Positions 7,920 through 15,112 of a DNA stretch of 20,563 nt are shown piece after piece. Numbering within the stretch: the stretch's first letter is position 1; each line of letters starts with the position of its first letter. The DNA comes from Thermoplasmata archaeon (GTDB lineage: Archaea; Thermoplasmatota; Thermoplasmata; SG8-5). The position numbers were made by a program, and so were the translations under genes. The DNA lies in the NCBI GenBank assembly GCA_030655715.1, contig JAUSPR010000257.1, positions 1-20,563 of the forward strand. The letters run 5' to 3'. Under the pieces are notes generated by a model that saw only the letters and a list, made by a program, of their open reading frames with translations, searched no databases and had not been told where the DNA came from.

Positions 7920-8519
7920 ATGATGGAAAGAAAATCACCTAAAAAGAAAAACGGAAAAGCCACTCATAAAGAAAATATCCTGGCCGAGGTAGATTCGGAT
8001 ATGGCTCTTGAGATTTTAAAGCGGTTAGCCAAGAACAATGCAGACCTGAAAGCTAAAATTGAACAGATGGCGCTGGATATTATGAAAGGCGTTGATGCGG
8101 AAGAAGTCGCTTCCGATATTTTCTTCTGCCTGGACTCGCTGGAGGTTGAGGATGTTTGGGATAACTCAGGAGGCACGAGGGATGGATATGTTGACCCTAC
8201 AGAATACGCCTGGGAAATGTTTGAAGCCGAGATCGAACCATTTTTGGAAGATATGAGGCGATATCAGAAACTTTCAATGCACGAGGAAGCGAGAAACTAT
8301 TGTATGGGGATATTGATAGGCATCCATAAATTCGAGGAGGAGGCAACCACGGAGTTCGCTGATTCGGCTGTCGATGCCCCACATGATTTTTTCACGCAGG
8401 TGTTGGACGAATGGAATAGTAAAAGCAAGAGAGCGGAAGACATAGAAATTGTGAACTCATTTGCCAGGGAGAAATTCAATAAGTGGTGGAAGGACTGGGA
8501 ACGGCGCTATAAACTATGA
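7920..8519 (+). CDS. Conserved helical hypothetical protein (199 aa)
   Basis: ATG 7920 (with a second ATG at 7923) is preceded by ggag at 7909-7912, 7 nt away, and starts 10 nt after the preceding stop. The frame is open further upstream to 7869, but that part overlaps the previous gene and is unlikely to be used. The protein begins with a lysine-rich tail (ERKSPKKKNGKATHKE) followed by a mainly alpha-helical acidic protein. Recognisable stretches are LEILKRLAKNNADLKAKIEQ, DVWDNSGGTRDGYVDPTEYA and MHEEARNYCMGILIGIHKFE. No known catalytic motif is visible. I have a vague memory of similar hypothetical proteins in methanogens and bacteria but cannot name a family. The tight coupling to the pRiA4b-like gene suggests a shared function. 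Confidence 0.75.
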   Translation: MMERKSPKKKNGKATHKENILAEVDSDMALEILKRLAKNNADLKAKIEQMALDIMKGVDAEEVASDIFFCLDSLEVEDVWDNSGGTRDGYVDPTEYAWEMFEAEIEPFLEDMRRYQKLSMHEEARNYCMGILIGIHKFEEEATTEFADSAVDAPHDFFTQVLDEWNSKSKRAEDIEIVNSFAREKFNKWWKDWERRYKL

Positions 8520-8565
8520 GTTTTGTAATTCATTACCCGAAGCCACCGCGCATCTCCCGCATGTT

Positions 8566-8694
8566 GAATGCGACTCTCAGCCATTCCAAATGTCCTCAGA
8601 CTTTGGATACCACTAAAAGCATTCGACTATGGTGCGAGAACATTATGTTACTGAATCCAGCACCATAAAATCCCCTATTTTGATGGCAATCGGT
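8566..8694. repeat. Tandem repeat unit 1 (129 bp)
   Basis: It starts with a 59-nt inverted-repeat element: gaatgc (8566-8571) and gcattc (8619-8624) outside, tccaaa (8585-8590) and tttgga (8602-8607) inside. A second perfect hairpin follows, atggtgc/gcaccat (8629-8635 and 8660-8666). The unit ends in attttgatggc. The core, tccaaatgtcctcagacttt onward to ggatacc, is identical in unit 2. Confidence 0.7.
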
Positions 8695-8820
8695 GAATGC
8701 GACTTCACCTTTTCCAAATGTCCTCAGACTTTGGATACCGATAAAAGCGTTCGCCATGAATCAGCATTATGCAAGCGATTAGATTACCGGCACCCAGACA
8801 GACCCACATTTTGATGGCGG
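8695..8820. repeat. Tandem repeat unit 2 (~126 bp)
   Basis: It repeats the order of unit 1: gaatgcgact, the same core hairpin (tccaaa 8713-8718, tttgga 8730-8735), then gcgttcg and a diverged second half ending in attttgatggc. Identity is near-perfect only in the hairpin core, so the core is either the conserved functional part or the slowest to diverge. Confidence 0.7.
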
Positions 8821-8867
8821 CCGCGCGGGCTTCCCAGCCAACCCGGTTCGTTCTTCCTTCCAACCAA

Positions 8868-10265
8868 TCAGCGCGTGCTGTTTTCCTTTATCGTCACGAT
8901 GATGGCTTTCGGGTCCCCTTCGCTGTTCCGAATTACCGAGGCACTCAGTTCGGTCAGGAAGCTTGAGCCGTCTTTTCTCAACGATTTGTATTTTGCATCT
9001 ATTACCGTATCCTCACATAGAATTCTGTTCTTAAATTTCGTAGCCTTTCTGTAATCTTCGGGTGTAACAAAGTCAAAAATATTTTTCCCCAGGATTTTTT
9101 TCTCGTTTGAGTATCCATACATTTCAAGCGCCCGTTGCGACGAATATAAAATTTTTCCTTCGAGGTCGGCCATAATCACAGCCTCAGGCAGGATGCTCAC
9201 GAGCGTATCGAACATTATCTTCGATTCGTGTAAATCTTCATGAATTTTCTTTTGATGAGATAGGTCTTCAACGGTACCGCAATAGAACACAATATTACCT
9301 TTATCATCCCGGACTGCCGTGGCGTTTTCACGAACGTGAAGAATGGAACCATCCTTCTTGGTCCAAGATGTTTCATGCCCGGCGACCTGTCCTTTACGTT
9401 CTACACGTTTCTTGAAGTCAGAACGTGAAACGCTCTCGGCAAATCCCTCCTTCTCCAGGTTTCGTTTGGAGAGTTCTATAAAAGATGAGAATCCCAACAT
9501 ACGGACGAGCGCCGGGTTTGCCAGGAGAATTTGTCCCTCGGGAGTGGTCTGGTAAATACCGATTAACGTGTTCTTGAAAAGCTCTTTGAATCTTTCTTCC
9601 GAACTTCGTAATGCCCTTTCTGCTTTTTTCTGGTCGGTGATGTCCTGGGCGAGTATGGAGAATCCGATTATCGAACCTTCCGTATCCCTGATTGGATCTA
9701 TTCTAGCATTTATATCAAATATTTCTCCAGACTTGTGTTTGGCAACAGTGTCGAAGGCAGCGGATTTCTTACCCCGCATGGCAGTTTTTACTATGCCCTC
9801 CAAGGACTTGGAATAAAGAAAAATCTGGATGCTTTTTCCCATCACTTCCGTTACTTTGTAACCGAAAAGCTCTTCGGCAGCGGCATTCCAGAAGAAGGTC
9901 TCTCCATCTTTATCTATTAGGATGACGGCAATTTTCGTCTGTTCTATGACGTTTTGGAAGAAAGTGAATGAAGAGGTAATGTTTGTTTTCTTAATCAAAT
10001 CCTCGAAAAGATTGAAATTTTCCTCAAGCAGAGGAGACAAGAAAAACACCTCCCCGTAACCGCTGCTTTTTGAAGAGATAACAAAACCATTTCTCAAGAG
10101 GGTATCCATGTGATGTTTCACTGTTCTGTAATTTAAGTTCATAATCTCTGCAAGCTGGTTGATATTGTATGGCCGTTCCTTAATCAGTTCAATGATCTGT
10201 ATTCTTTTCGGCCCACCCTTTTGCCCTATGAGCACATGTGAAAATGTCTGTTTCAATGTAAGCAT
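8868..10265 (-). CDS. One-component regulator: N-terminal helix-turn-helix plus three PAS domains
   Basis: Start ATG 10265 (465 aa) is preferred to 10379. It has aggaaag about 10 nt upstream and a TATA-like palindrome at 10301-10316, which would place transcription start between the two candidates. Residues 1-80 form a winged helix-turn-helix (RIQIIELIKERP, then YNINQLAEIMNLNYRTVKHH and LLRNGFV). PAS1 spans about 105-215 (VILIDKDGETFFWNAAAEEL), PAS2 about 225-345 (GIYQTTPEGQILLANPALVR) and PAS3 about 349-465 (VIMADLEGKILYSSQRALEM). There is no histidine-kinase or other output domain after the PAS domains, so DNA binding is the likely output. It is transcribed away from the PHA operon and shares its intergenic region, which makes it a candidate regulator of that operon. 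The ligand or cofactor is unknown. Confidence 0.87.
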   Translation of the reverse strand: MLTLKQTFSHVLIGQKGGPKRIQIIELIKERPYNINQLAEIMNLNYRTVKHHMDTLLRNGFVISSKSSGYGEVFFLSPLLEENFNLFEDLIKKTNITSSFTFFQNVIEQTKIAVILIDKDGETFFWNAAAEELFGYKVTEVMGKSIQIFLYSKSLEGIVKTAMRGKKSAAFDTVAKHKSGEIFDINARIDPIRDTEGSIIGFSILAQDITDQKKAERALRSSEERFKELFKNTLIGIYQTTPEGQILLANPALVRMLGFSSFIELSKRNLEKEGFAESVSRSDFKKRVERKGQVAGHETSWTKKDGSILHVRENATAVRDDKGNIVFYCGTVEDLSHQKKIHEDLHESKIMFDTLVSILPEAVIMADLEGKILYSSQRALEMYGYSNEKKILGKNIFDFVTPEDYRKATKFKNRILCEDTVIDAKYKSLRKDGSSFLTELSASVIRNSEGDPKAIIVTIKENSTR

Positions 10266-10300
10266 AGTTACCGCTTTCCTAAAATCCCCCGTCTGAATGC

Positions 10301-10316
10301 CATATATTAATATATG
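10301..10316 (-). promoter_or_regulatory. Perfect 16-bp palindrome containing the TATA box of the PAS regulator
   Basis: The sequence catatattaatatatg is its own reverse complement. On the minus strand it lies about 35 nt ahead of ATG 10265, at the right distance for an archaeal TATA box with a short leader. Its symmetry also makes it a possible operator for autoregulation. Confidence 0.5.
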
Positions 10317-10419
10317 ATTGTCAATGTATAAATTAATTTCGGTTAAATAGATTTGCTGTGCTCGTACATTATAAGCCATACATTATGAAACCATAGAAAA
10401 GTACATATACGTTAACATT

Positions 10420-10502
10420 CCTATTATAATTTCAATTACGTGGATGCGATTATGGTAAAAACGGATTTATAAAATTTATAAGTACAATAGGGAGGAAAGA
10501 AA
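10420..10502 (+). promoter_or_regulatory. Promoter and ribosome binding site of the PHA operon
   Basis: Two TATA-like sequences are present: attataattt near 10423-10432 and atttataaaatttata at 10465-10480. A strong Shine-Dalgarno sequence, ggagg (10491-10495), lies 7 nt before ATG 10503. The first box leaves room for a leader; the second would put the start site almost on top of the ribosome binding site. Confidence 0.5.
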
Positions 10503-11096
10503 ATGGTAAAGAAGAAAGTCAATGAAAAGTCTAGGACTGACGAAAAGTGCAATGAAGAGAAAAAAAACGCTTCTGGGGAGAACATGGAGGACATTATGAA
10601 AATCTGGATGGAACAGCAACTAGACATGTTCAATCAAATGAACAAAGCGATTGATGCCCAGCAGAAACAATATATGGATATTGGAAAAAATTGGGCAACA
10701 TTCAATGCCAGCGTACATGAGAATGTCAGCAAGGACATTGGCGACAATGACTACCGAGAGTTGGCCAACCTCTGGAAAGAGCAATACGCCAAAATCAATA
10801 CAAATCTTCTGGAAACCACGCGGAAGAACATCAACCAGTATGCGGAACTATTCGACAAGTGGAGTGTTTTCACCGATATTATGAATAAAGTAGCCAGTTC
10901 ACGAGGGGAGGAACAGAAGAAGCACCTTCAGAACCTTGCTAAAAAGTACGAGGATTTACCCAAGTACACCGCAGACCTCTTCGAGAAGGATAATGCTGCC
11001 ATGGCGCGCGAATACAATTCAATCGAATCCACCTGGATGGAATTCACCAAGAAGATGAATGAAATTCTGGCGAAGCAAGCGACCAACGAAAATTAA
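10503..11096 (+). CDS. Phasin/PhaE-like helical protein with Y-x6-W repeats (197 aa)
   Basis: First gene of the PHA operon, with a strong ribosome binding site (ggagg, 7 nt). The first 25 residues are charged and probably disordered. The rest is predicted helical, without membrane segments or signal peptide. Tryptophans fall at 35, 64, 91, 120 and 178, spaced 29, 27, 29 and 58 residues. Four of them are preceded exactly seven residues earlier by Tyr (Y57-W64, Y84-W91, Y113-W120, Y171-W178). This gives a ~29-residue repeat shared with the next gene. Amphipathic helical proteins next to phaC usually coat the polymer granule or act as the PhaE partner. The phasin role here rests on context and composition, as no named phasin signature is visible. 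Spacing to the next gene is 20 nt. Confidence 0.7.
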   Translation: MVKKKVNEKSRTDEKCNEEKKNASGENMEDIMKIWMEQQLDMFNQMNKAIDAQQKQYMDIGKNWATFNASVHENVSKDIGDNDYRELANLWKEQYAKINTNLLETTRKNINQYAELFDKWSVFTDIMNKVASSRGEEQKKHLQNLAKKYEDLPKYTADLFEKDNAAMAREYNSIESTWMEFTKKMNEILAKQATNEN

Positions 11097-11116
11097 CATA
11101 AAGGCAGGAGATAACA

Positions 11117-11989
11117 ATGAACGAAACAAATCAATCTTTCAATGACGTTTGGAACGAATTGCAAAAGAATATTGCGAATCAGATACAGATGGGCATCAAG
11201 AACGTAACGAAACAATACGAAGATATCTCAACAAAATGGCTGGCGGAATCCGAACCCGTCAATAAACTTATGACAGATATACTCAGCGAGAACAAGGAAC
11301 CCTACCTGGAAATCTACAATGTCTGGAAAAACTACCAGAATAAAATAAATGCCAGGATGATTAAAATATTGGATGGGGGAAACGCCCCATATATCGCGTT
11401 GGAGAAAATGTGGACCAAGCATGCGGAAACCGTCATCACCGCGCTTGGTTCCAAGAGCAATGGAGGCAATGAATATATTTACACCTCCTGGTCCGAGCTT
11501 ACCTCGACAATGATGCAACTGGTAAGCGATTACATATCGGAAAGCAGGGTAGAGTACCAGGCATTGAACGACATCGTATCCGAGCTGAAAGAAAAGATGG
11601 ACTCAACCATTTCGAATATGGATAGCAACCTACCCCACCTAGGAGCCATTGAAAGAAGCTTGCGGGAAATGTATTCCAATTTAGAAGATGAGCGGAATGC
11701 CAATTATGGAGATGTCTCCCGAAACGCGATATGGGAGTTCCAGAAAAGCTGGTTCCAGACCATGGAAACAGTAAGGAAATCGCTCATGGGTATGGGACCC
11801 CAAACAGATTATGAGAAACTTTACGCTAGCTTTTTCGACACTTCCAGGTGGACTCCCTTCAGCGCGTTCACGACTTCAACTAGCACATCAAGCCTAGAGG
11901 ATGAGGTTACCCAACTTAGGACTCAGGTAAGCGAGTTAGAAAAGAAACTCAAGAAGAAAAATAATAAATCTGAAGGAGGGCAGATTTGA
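11117..11989 (+). CDS. PhaE/phasin-like protein with Y-x6-W repeats and C-terminal coiled coil (290 aa)
   Basis: ATG 11117 follows ggag by 6 nt. Tryptophans at 12, 41, 70, 99 and 125 keep a 29-residue period (last step 26). Tyrosines at 34, 63 and 92 each lie seven residues ahead of the Trp, in contexts such as EPYLEIYNVW and APYIALEKMW. After about residue 145 the protein is helical (VSELKEKMDSTISNM). A segment, SFFDTSRWTPFSAFTTS, leads into a coiled coil, SLEDEVTQLRTQVSELEKKL. That order, a PFSAF-like segment followed by a terminal coiled coil, resembles PhaE, the non-catalytic subunit of class III PHA synthase. PhaE itself or a granule-associated phasin are both possible. Its stop overlaps the next start by 1 nt (TGATG). 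Confidence 0.7.
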   Translation: MNETNQSFNDVWNELQKNIANQIQMGIKNVTKQYEDISTKWLAESEPVNKLMTDILSENKEPYLEIYNVWKNYQNKINARMIKILDGGNAPYIALEKMWTKHAETVITALGSKSNGGNEYIYTSWSELTSTMMQLVSDYISESRVEYQALNDIVSELKEKMDSTISNMDSNLPHLGAIERSLREMYSNLEDERNANYGDVSRNAIWEFQKSWFQTMETVRKSLMGMGPQTDYEKLYASFFDTSRWTPFSAFTTSTSTSSLEDEVTQLRTQVSELEKKLKKKNNKSEGGQI

Positions 11990-12504
11990 TGACAGAAGAT
12001 TGTTCTAAAGAAAACGACAAGGTAGAGGATTTCATCGAAGTGATGCGAAAGTACCAGGAGGAATTAATCAAGAATTGGACTGAAGCAGTCAAATACACTT
12101 CCCCTGTAAGCACGGTGGACTCTCCGGAATTCGCAAACATCATGAAAAAGTACTGGGAAAAAGTGAACATGGAAGTTGCCGAGGCGATGCCGCAAATTGC
12201 AAAAGGAGATGATGGCTCGCTCCAGAAGCAGAAGGATTTGTTCGTTTCCGCCATGCATGCCTACTCAGACATGCTGAAGGAGTTCCTTGTTTCCCCGGCA
12301 TTCCTCGCTTATCTAAAGCAATCCTATAAAGATAATACCGATATGAAAATCCGGCTGGACAAGGTAAATGAGGAGAACCTCAAACTCTGTGGCGTTATTA
12401 CACGGAAAGACCTGGATGATATTAATTTCAATTTATATAACCTTAATAAAAAGCTGGACCGCCTACAGGACTCGATATCAGAACTCAAGGGAGGGAAAAG
12501 ATGA
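11989..12504 (+). CDS. Small PhaE-like subunit of class III PHA synthase (171 aa)
   Basis: ATG 11989 shares its A with the preceding TGA stop and follows ggaggg (11975-11980) by 8 nt, which decides it over the TTG at 11986. The protein is helical and soluble. Its N-terminal half has aromatic-rich helices (FIEVMRKYQEELIKNW, FANIMKKYWEKVN) that echo the repeats of the two upstream proteins. The C-terminal end, VITRKDLDDINFNLYNLNKK then LDRLQDSISEL, matches the pattern at the end of PhaE proteins, where a (P/I)TR-D/E motif leads into a short coiled coil. PhaE binds PhaC and activates it. The gene overlaps phaC by four bases (ATGA), typical of a stoichiometric partner. Whether this or the 290-aa protein is the true PhaE is open. 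Confidence 0.7.
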   Translation: MTEDCSKENDKVEDFIEVMRKYQEELIKNWTEAVKYTSPVSTVDSPEFANIMKKYWEKVNMEVAEAMPQIAKGDDGSLQKQKDLFVSAMHAYSDMLKEFLVSPAFLAYLKQSYKDNTDMKIRLDKVNEENLKLCGVITRKDLDDINFNLYNLNKKLDRLQDSISELKGGKR

Positions 12505-13559
12505 ACGAGACCTTCATGAAGGAAATAATACAGGGTAATCTCAAGCTGGCCAAGGCATTTGAGATCATAGTCAATGGAACACAGATGGACAGCGAGGCTA
12601 CGGAATATGATGTCGTTTTTGAACACAACAAAATGCGCCTCCTCAGATTCAAGCCGTTGGTCAAGAAAGAATTCCACCCGCCACTTCTCATGGTGTATGC
12701 GGTCATCAACAGACCGTATATTCTCGACCTCCAGCAAGATAGAAGTGTGGTCAAAAAATTCCTTGAGAAAGGATTCGATGTCTATCTCATAGATTGGGGA
12801 ACGCCTTCCGACGCTGACAAGTACACCTGTTTGGACGACTACATAAATTACTATATGCGATACGCTGTAGACCACATTTGTAAAGAAAATACCTGCACAC
12901 AAATCTCGCTGTTAGGATATTGCATCGGCGGGTACTTTGCATCGATATTCAGCTCCCTCTATCCAAAGAGAGTGAAGAACCTCATGATCATGTCCGCACC
13001 AATCGACTTCCATGTCAAGGGCGGTCCCCTGCACGTCTGGACACAAAAAGATATATTTGATGTGTCAAGATTCACTGAGGCGTACGGCAACTGCACACCC
13101 GATATCCTCAACAATGGATTTATGCTCCTGAACCCTATGGAGAACACATACCTGAAGTATCTGGACCTCGTAGAAAAAGTGGATAATAAAGATTACGTGG
13201 ACAATTTCTTCAGGATGGAGAAATGGATAAACGATGGCATCTCGATACCTGCCAGGTTCTTCGTGGAGTGGATTAGGGACGGATACCAGGAAAACAAGTT
13301 GGTAAAGGGCGAGCTCAAGGTGGCTGGAAAGCCAGTCAACTTGAATAAAATTACAATGCCGCTTCTTCTGATTGTAGGAAAAGTCGACAATCTTGTGCCA
13401 CCCGCCTCGACTCTTGGCTTATTATCCCACGTGAAGAGCAAGGATACGAAAGTCTTCGAGAACCCCTCGGGACACATCGGAGTCTCCGTTGGTGGAAAGG
13501 CCCACAGGGTCATGTGGCCTGAAGTAATCAAGTGGCTTGCCAAACACTCTGAGAAGTGA
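12501..13559 (+). CDS. phaC: Class III polyhydroxyalkanoate synthase catalytic subunit PhaC
   Basis: The enzyme polymerises (R)-3-hydroxyacyl-CoA into polyester with release of CoA, at the surface of PHA granules. The 352-aa length fits class III PhaC. It has an alpha/beta-hydrolase fold with the lipase-like box GYCIGG at 139-144, giving nucleophile C141. The other triad members are D296 in VGKVDNLVPP and H325 in PSGHIG. These match C149/D302/H331 of the Allochromatium enzyme with nearly the same spacing. The segment FDVYLIDWGTP is also typical. The start overlaps the PhaE-like stop by four bases and has gggaggga upstream. Hydratase and reductase genes follow in the same operon. Substrate is probably short-chain, as for the family, but this is not visible in the sequence. 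Confidence 0.95.
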   Translation: MNETFMKEIIQGNLKLAKAFEIIVNGTQMDSEATEYDVVFEHNKMRLLRFKPLVKKEFHPPLLMVYAVINRPYILDLQQDRSVVKKFLEKGFDVYLIDWGTPSDADKYTCLDDYINYYMRYAVDHICKENTCTQISLLGYCIGGYFASIFSSLYPKRVKNLMIMSAPIDFHVKGGPLHVWTQKDIFDVSRFTEAYGNCTPDILNNGFMLLNPMENTYLKYLDLVEKVDNKDYVDNFFRMEKWINDGISIPARFFVEWIRDGYQENKLVKGELKVAGKPVNLNKITMPLLLIVGKVDNLVPPASTLGLLSHVKSKDTKVFENPSGHIGVSVGGKAHRVMWPEVIKWLAKHSEK

Positions 13560-13563
13560 TTTT

Positions 13564-14349
13564 ATGAATGAATACAACAACATCCTGTTAAATATCAAGG
13601 GGTCGGTCGCCACGGTCAGACTCAACCGACCGCAAACCCGCAACGTTCACAACCACGACACGCTCGTAGAACTCGAAAACGCTTTCCAGAAAATTGCCAA
13701 GGATGATAACATCAGCGTCGTCGTCTGGAGAAGCAACAGCATGAAGCTATTCACGGCCGGTGCGGACATCAGGGAGATGCGCGAAAAGAGTGTGCTCGAA
13801 GCGATTGAGTTTGCGAGGTTGGGGCACAAGGTGGGTCATACAATTGAGCGTGACCTCCCCCCAGTTATCGCTGTTCTCAATGGATTCGTTTTTGGAGGTG
13901 GGGTGGAACTTTCCTGTGCCTGCGACCTCCGCATCGCAACTCCGGATGCTATTTTTGCCCAACCGGAAATCGACATAGGGATAATCCCTGGCTGGGGCGG
14001 AACACAGAGATTATGTCGAATAGTGGGTCTAGGCAAAGCCAAAGAAATGATATACACCGGAAAGCACATAACCGCAGAGGAAGCGCTGTCCATTGGGCTC
14101 GTGAACATGATTGTACCGCATGAGCAATTGGAACTTGCCATATTGCACCTCACTGGAATTCTTAGTGCGAAGAGCAGGCCAGCTCTTATCTCAGCAAAAA
14201 GGGCAATAGCCATGGCCTTGGAAACACCGCTCAATGCTGGTCTGGCTTACGAAATTCAGGCATGGGGCGCGCTCTTCGATACATACGACGTAAAAGAAGC
14301 AATGAACGCATTTTTAGAGAAAAGAGAGCCTAAATATAAAAACAAGTAG
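13564..14349 (+). CDS. Enoyl-CoA hydratase/isomerase (crotonase family)
   Basis: ATG 13564, 4 nt after the phaC stop, is preferred to the in-frame ATG 13537 inside phaC. This gives 261 aa, normal for crotonases. Both catalytic glutamates of active hydratases are present: E115 in GGGVELSCACDL and E135 in AQPEIDIGIIPGWGGTQR. The oxyanion-hole segments FTAGADIREM (63-72) and the G112 region are also present. The C-terminal FLEKREPKY is typical. Its reaction would be hydration of trans-2-enoyl-CoA (such as crotonyl-CoA) to 3-hydroxyacyl-CoA, or the reverse. Crotonase-fold enzymes normally make the (S) isomer, while PhaC needs (R), so it does not obviously feed the polymerase directly. It may serve a neighbouring crotonyl-CoA/butyryl-CoA or fatty-acid route. 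It ends in TAG. Confidence 0.9.
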   Translation: MNEYNNILLNIKGSVATVRLNRPQTRNVHNHDTLVELENAFQKIAKDDNISVVVWRSNSMKLFTAGADIREMREKSVLEAIEFARLGHKVGHTIERDLPPVIAVLNGFVFGGGVELSCACDLRIATPDAIFAQPEIDIGIIPGWGGTQRLCRIVGLGKAKEMIYTGKHITAEEALSIGLVNMIVPHEQLELAILHLTGILSAKSRPALISAKRAIAMALETPLNAGLAYEIQAWGALFDTYDVKEAMNAFLEKREPKYKNK

Positions 14350-14361
14350 AGGTGATTAAAC

Positions 14362-15108
14362 ATGGGATTATTGGACGGAAGAAAGGCCCTAGTCACGGGG
14401 GCTAGCAGAGGAATCGGGAGAGAGGTAGCCAAAGGGCTAGCGAAGGAAGGGGCGGATGTCGTGGTCAACTTCAACAAGAGCGAGCAGAAGGCTGACGATA
14501 TTGCGAGAGAGATTGAGAAGTTCGGCAGAAACACATGGGTATATCCGGCAAGTACGAGCAATATCGAGGAAGTACGGAAGATGAAAACTGCCATCGAGAA
14601 GAACTTCGGGAAGATAGATATCCTGGTAAACAATGCAGGCATAAATATCGACAGACTCTTTGTGAAGATGAACGAGGCGGAATGGCAGCAGGTAATCGAT
14701 GTGAACCTGACTGGCTATTTTAACTGCTCCAAGGTCTTTCTCGATAACATCACCGCATCGAAGTACGGACGAATCATCAACATCGCATCGGTAGTGGGTC
14801 AGATGGGGAACATCGGGCAGGTAAACTACGCCGCTGCGAAAGCGGGAGTGATTGGCATGACAAAAGCCCTGGCCAGAGAAATGGCAAGGAGCAAGGTTAC
14901 AGTCAACGCAATCGCACCTGGATTCACGCGGACAGACATGGTGGAGGGAATCCCTGAAGAGGTAAAAGAGAAGATCCTCAAGGGCATACCACTTGGTCGG
15001 TTCGGCGAACCTGAGGAAGTCGCTTACGCTTGTGTGTATCTCGCCTCGGACAAGGCGGCCTACATCACGGGCCATGTCCTAGATATCAACGGCGGCATGT
15101 ACATGTAA
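14362..15108 (+). CDS. Short-chain dehydrogenase, probable acetoacetyl-CoA reductase (PhaB/FabG type)
   Basis: The 248-aa protein has the classic SDR layout: cofactor motif TGASRGIG (12-19), NNAG (90-93), N115, and the catalytic S143, Y156 and K160 in the NYAAAK segment. The C-terminal end, ASDKAAYITGHVLDINGGMY, is typical of FabG and PhaB. In the PHA pathway such an enzyme reduces acetoacetyl-CoA to (R)-3-hydroxybutyryl-CoA, the PhaC monomer. Archaea generally lack fatty-acid synthase type II as a main lipid route, and the operon context favours PhaB over FabG. Ribosome binding site aggtgatt lies just ahead of ATG 14362, 12 nt after the hydratase stop. It is the last gene of the operon; a hairpin follows within 5 nt. 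Cofactor choice (NADPH or NADH) cannot be settled. Confidence 0.9.
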   Translation: MGLLDGRKALVTGASRGIGREVAKGLAKEGADVVVNFNKSEQKADDIAREIEKFGRNTWVYPASTSNIEEVRKMKTAIEKNFGKIDILVNNAGINIDRLFVKMNEAEWQQVIDVNLTGYFNCSKVFLDNITASKYGRIINIASVVGQMGNIGQVNYAAAKAGVIGMTKALAREMARSKVTVNAIAPGFTRTDMVEGIPEEVKEKILKGIPLGRFGEPEEVAYACVYLASDKAAYITGHVLDINGGMYM

Positions 15109-15112
15109 ACTA

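Larger units (their letters stand above)
8520..8867. other. Gene-free stretch with tandem structured repeats
   Basis: There is no credible gene here. The stretch is filled mainly by two tandem imperfect repeat units (listed separately). It ends with a GC-rich patch at about 8815-8855 just before the 3' end of the PAS regulator on the minus strand. Transcripts from both sides converge here, so it may also serve as a termination zone. Confidence 0.6.

Noticed and set aside
8566..8820. A CRISPR array
   Set aside because: There are only two units, they are too long, and they are diverged outside a hairpin core. There are no regular short repeats with unique spacers and no cas genes.
8817..8824. 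A NotI site (gcggccgc) that could mark a cloning-vector junction
   Set aside because: The GC-rich patch is short, the sequence on both sides is continuous with the repeat unit and the PAS gene, and no vector sequence is seen.
10266..10379. A 38-residue N-terminal extension of the PAS regulator from ATG 10379
   Set aside because: The extension covers the likely TATA palindrome, lacks a ribosome binding site and does not look like part of the helix-turn-helix domain.
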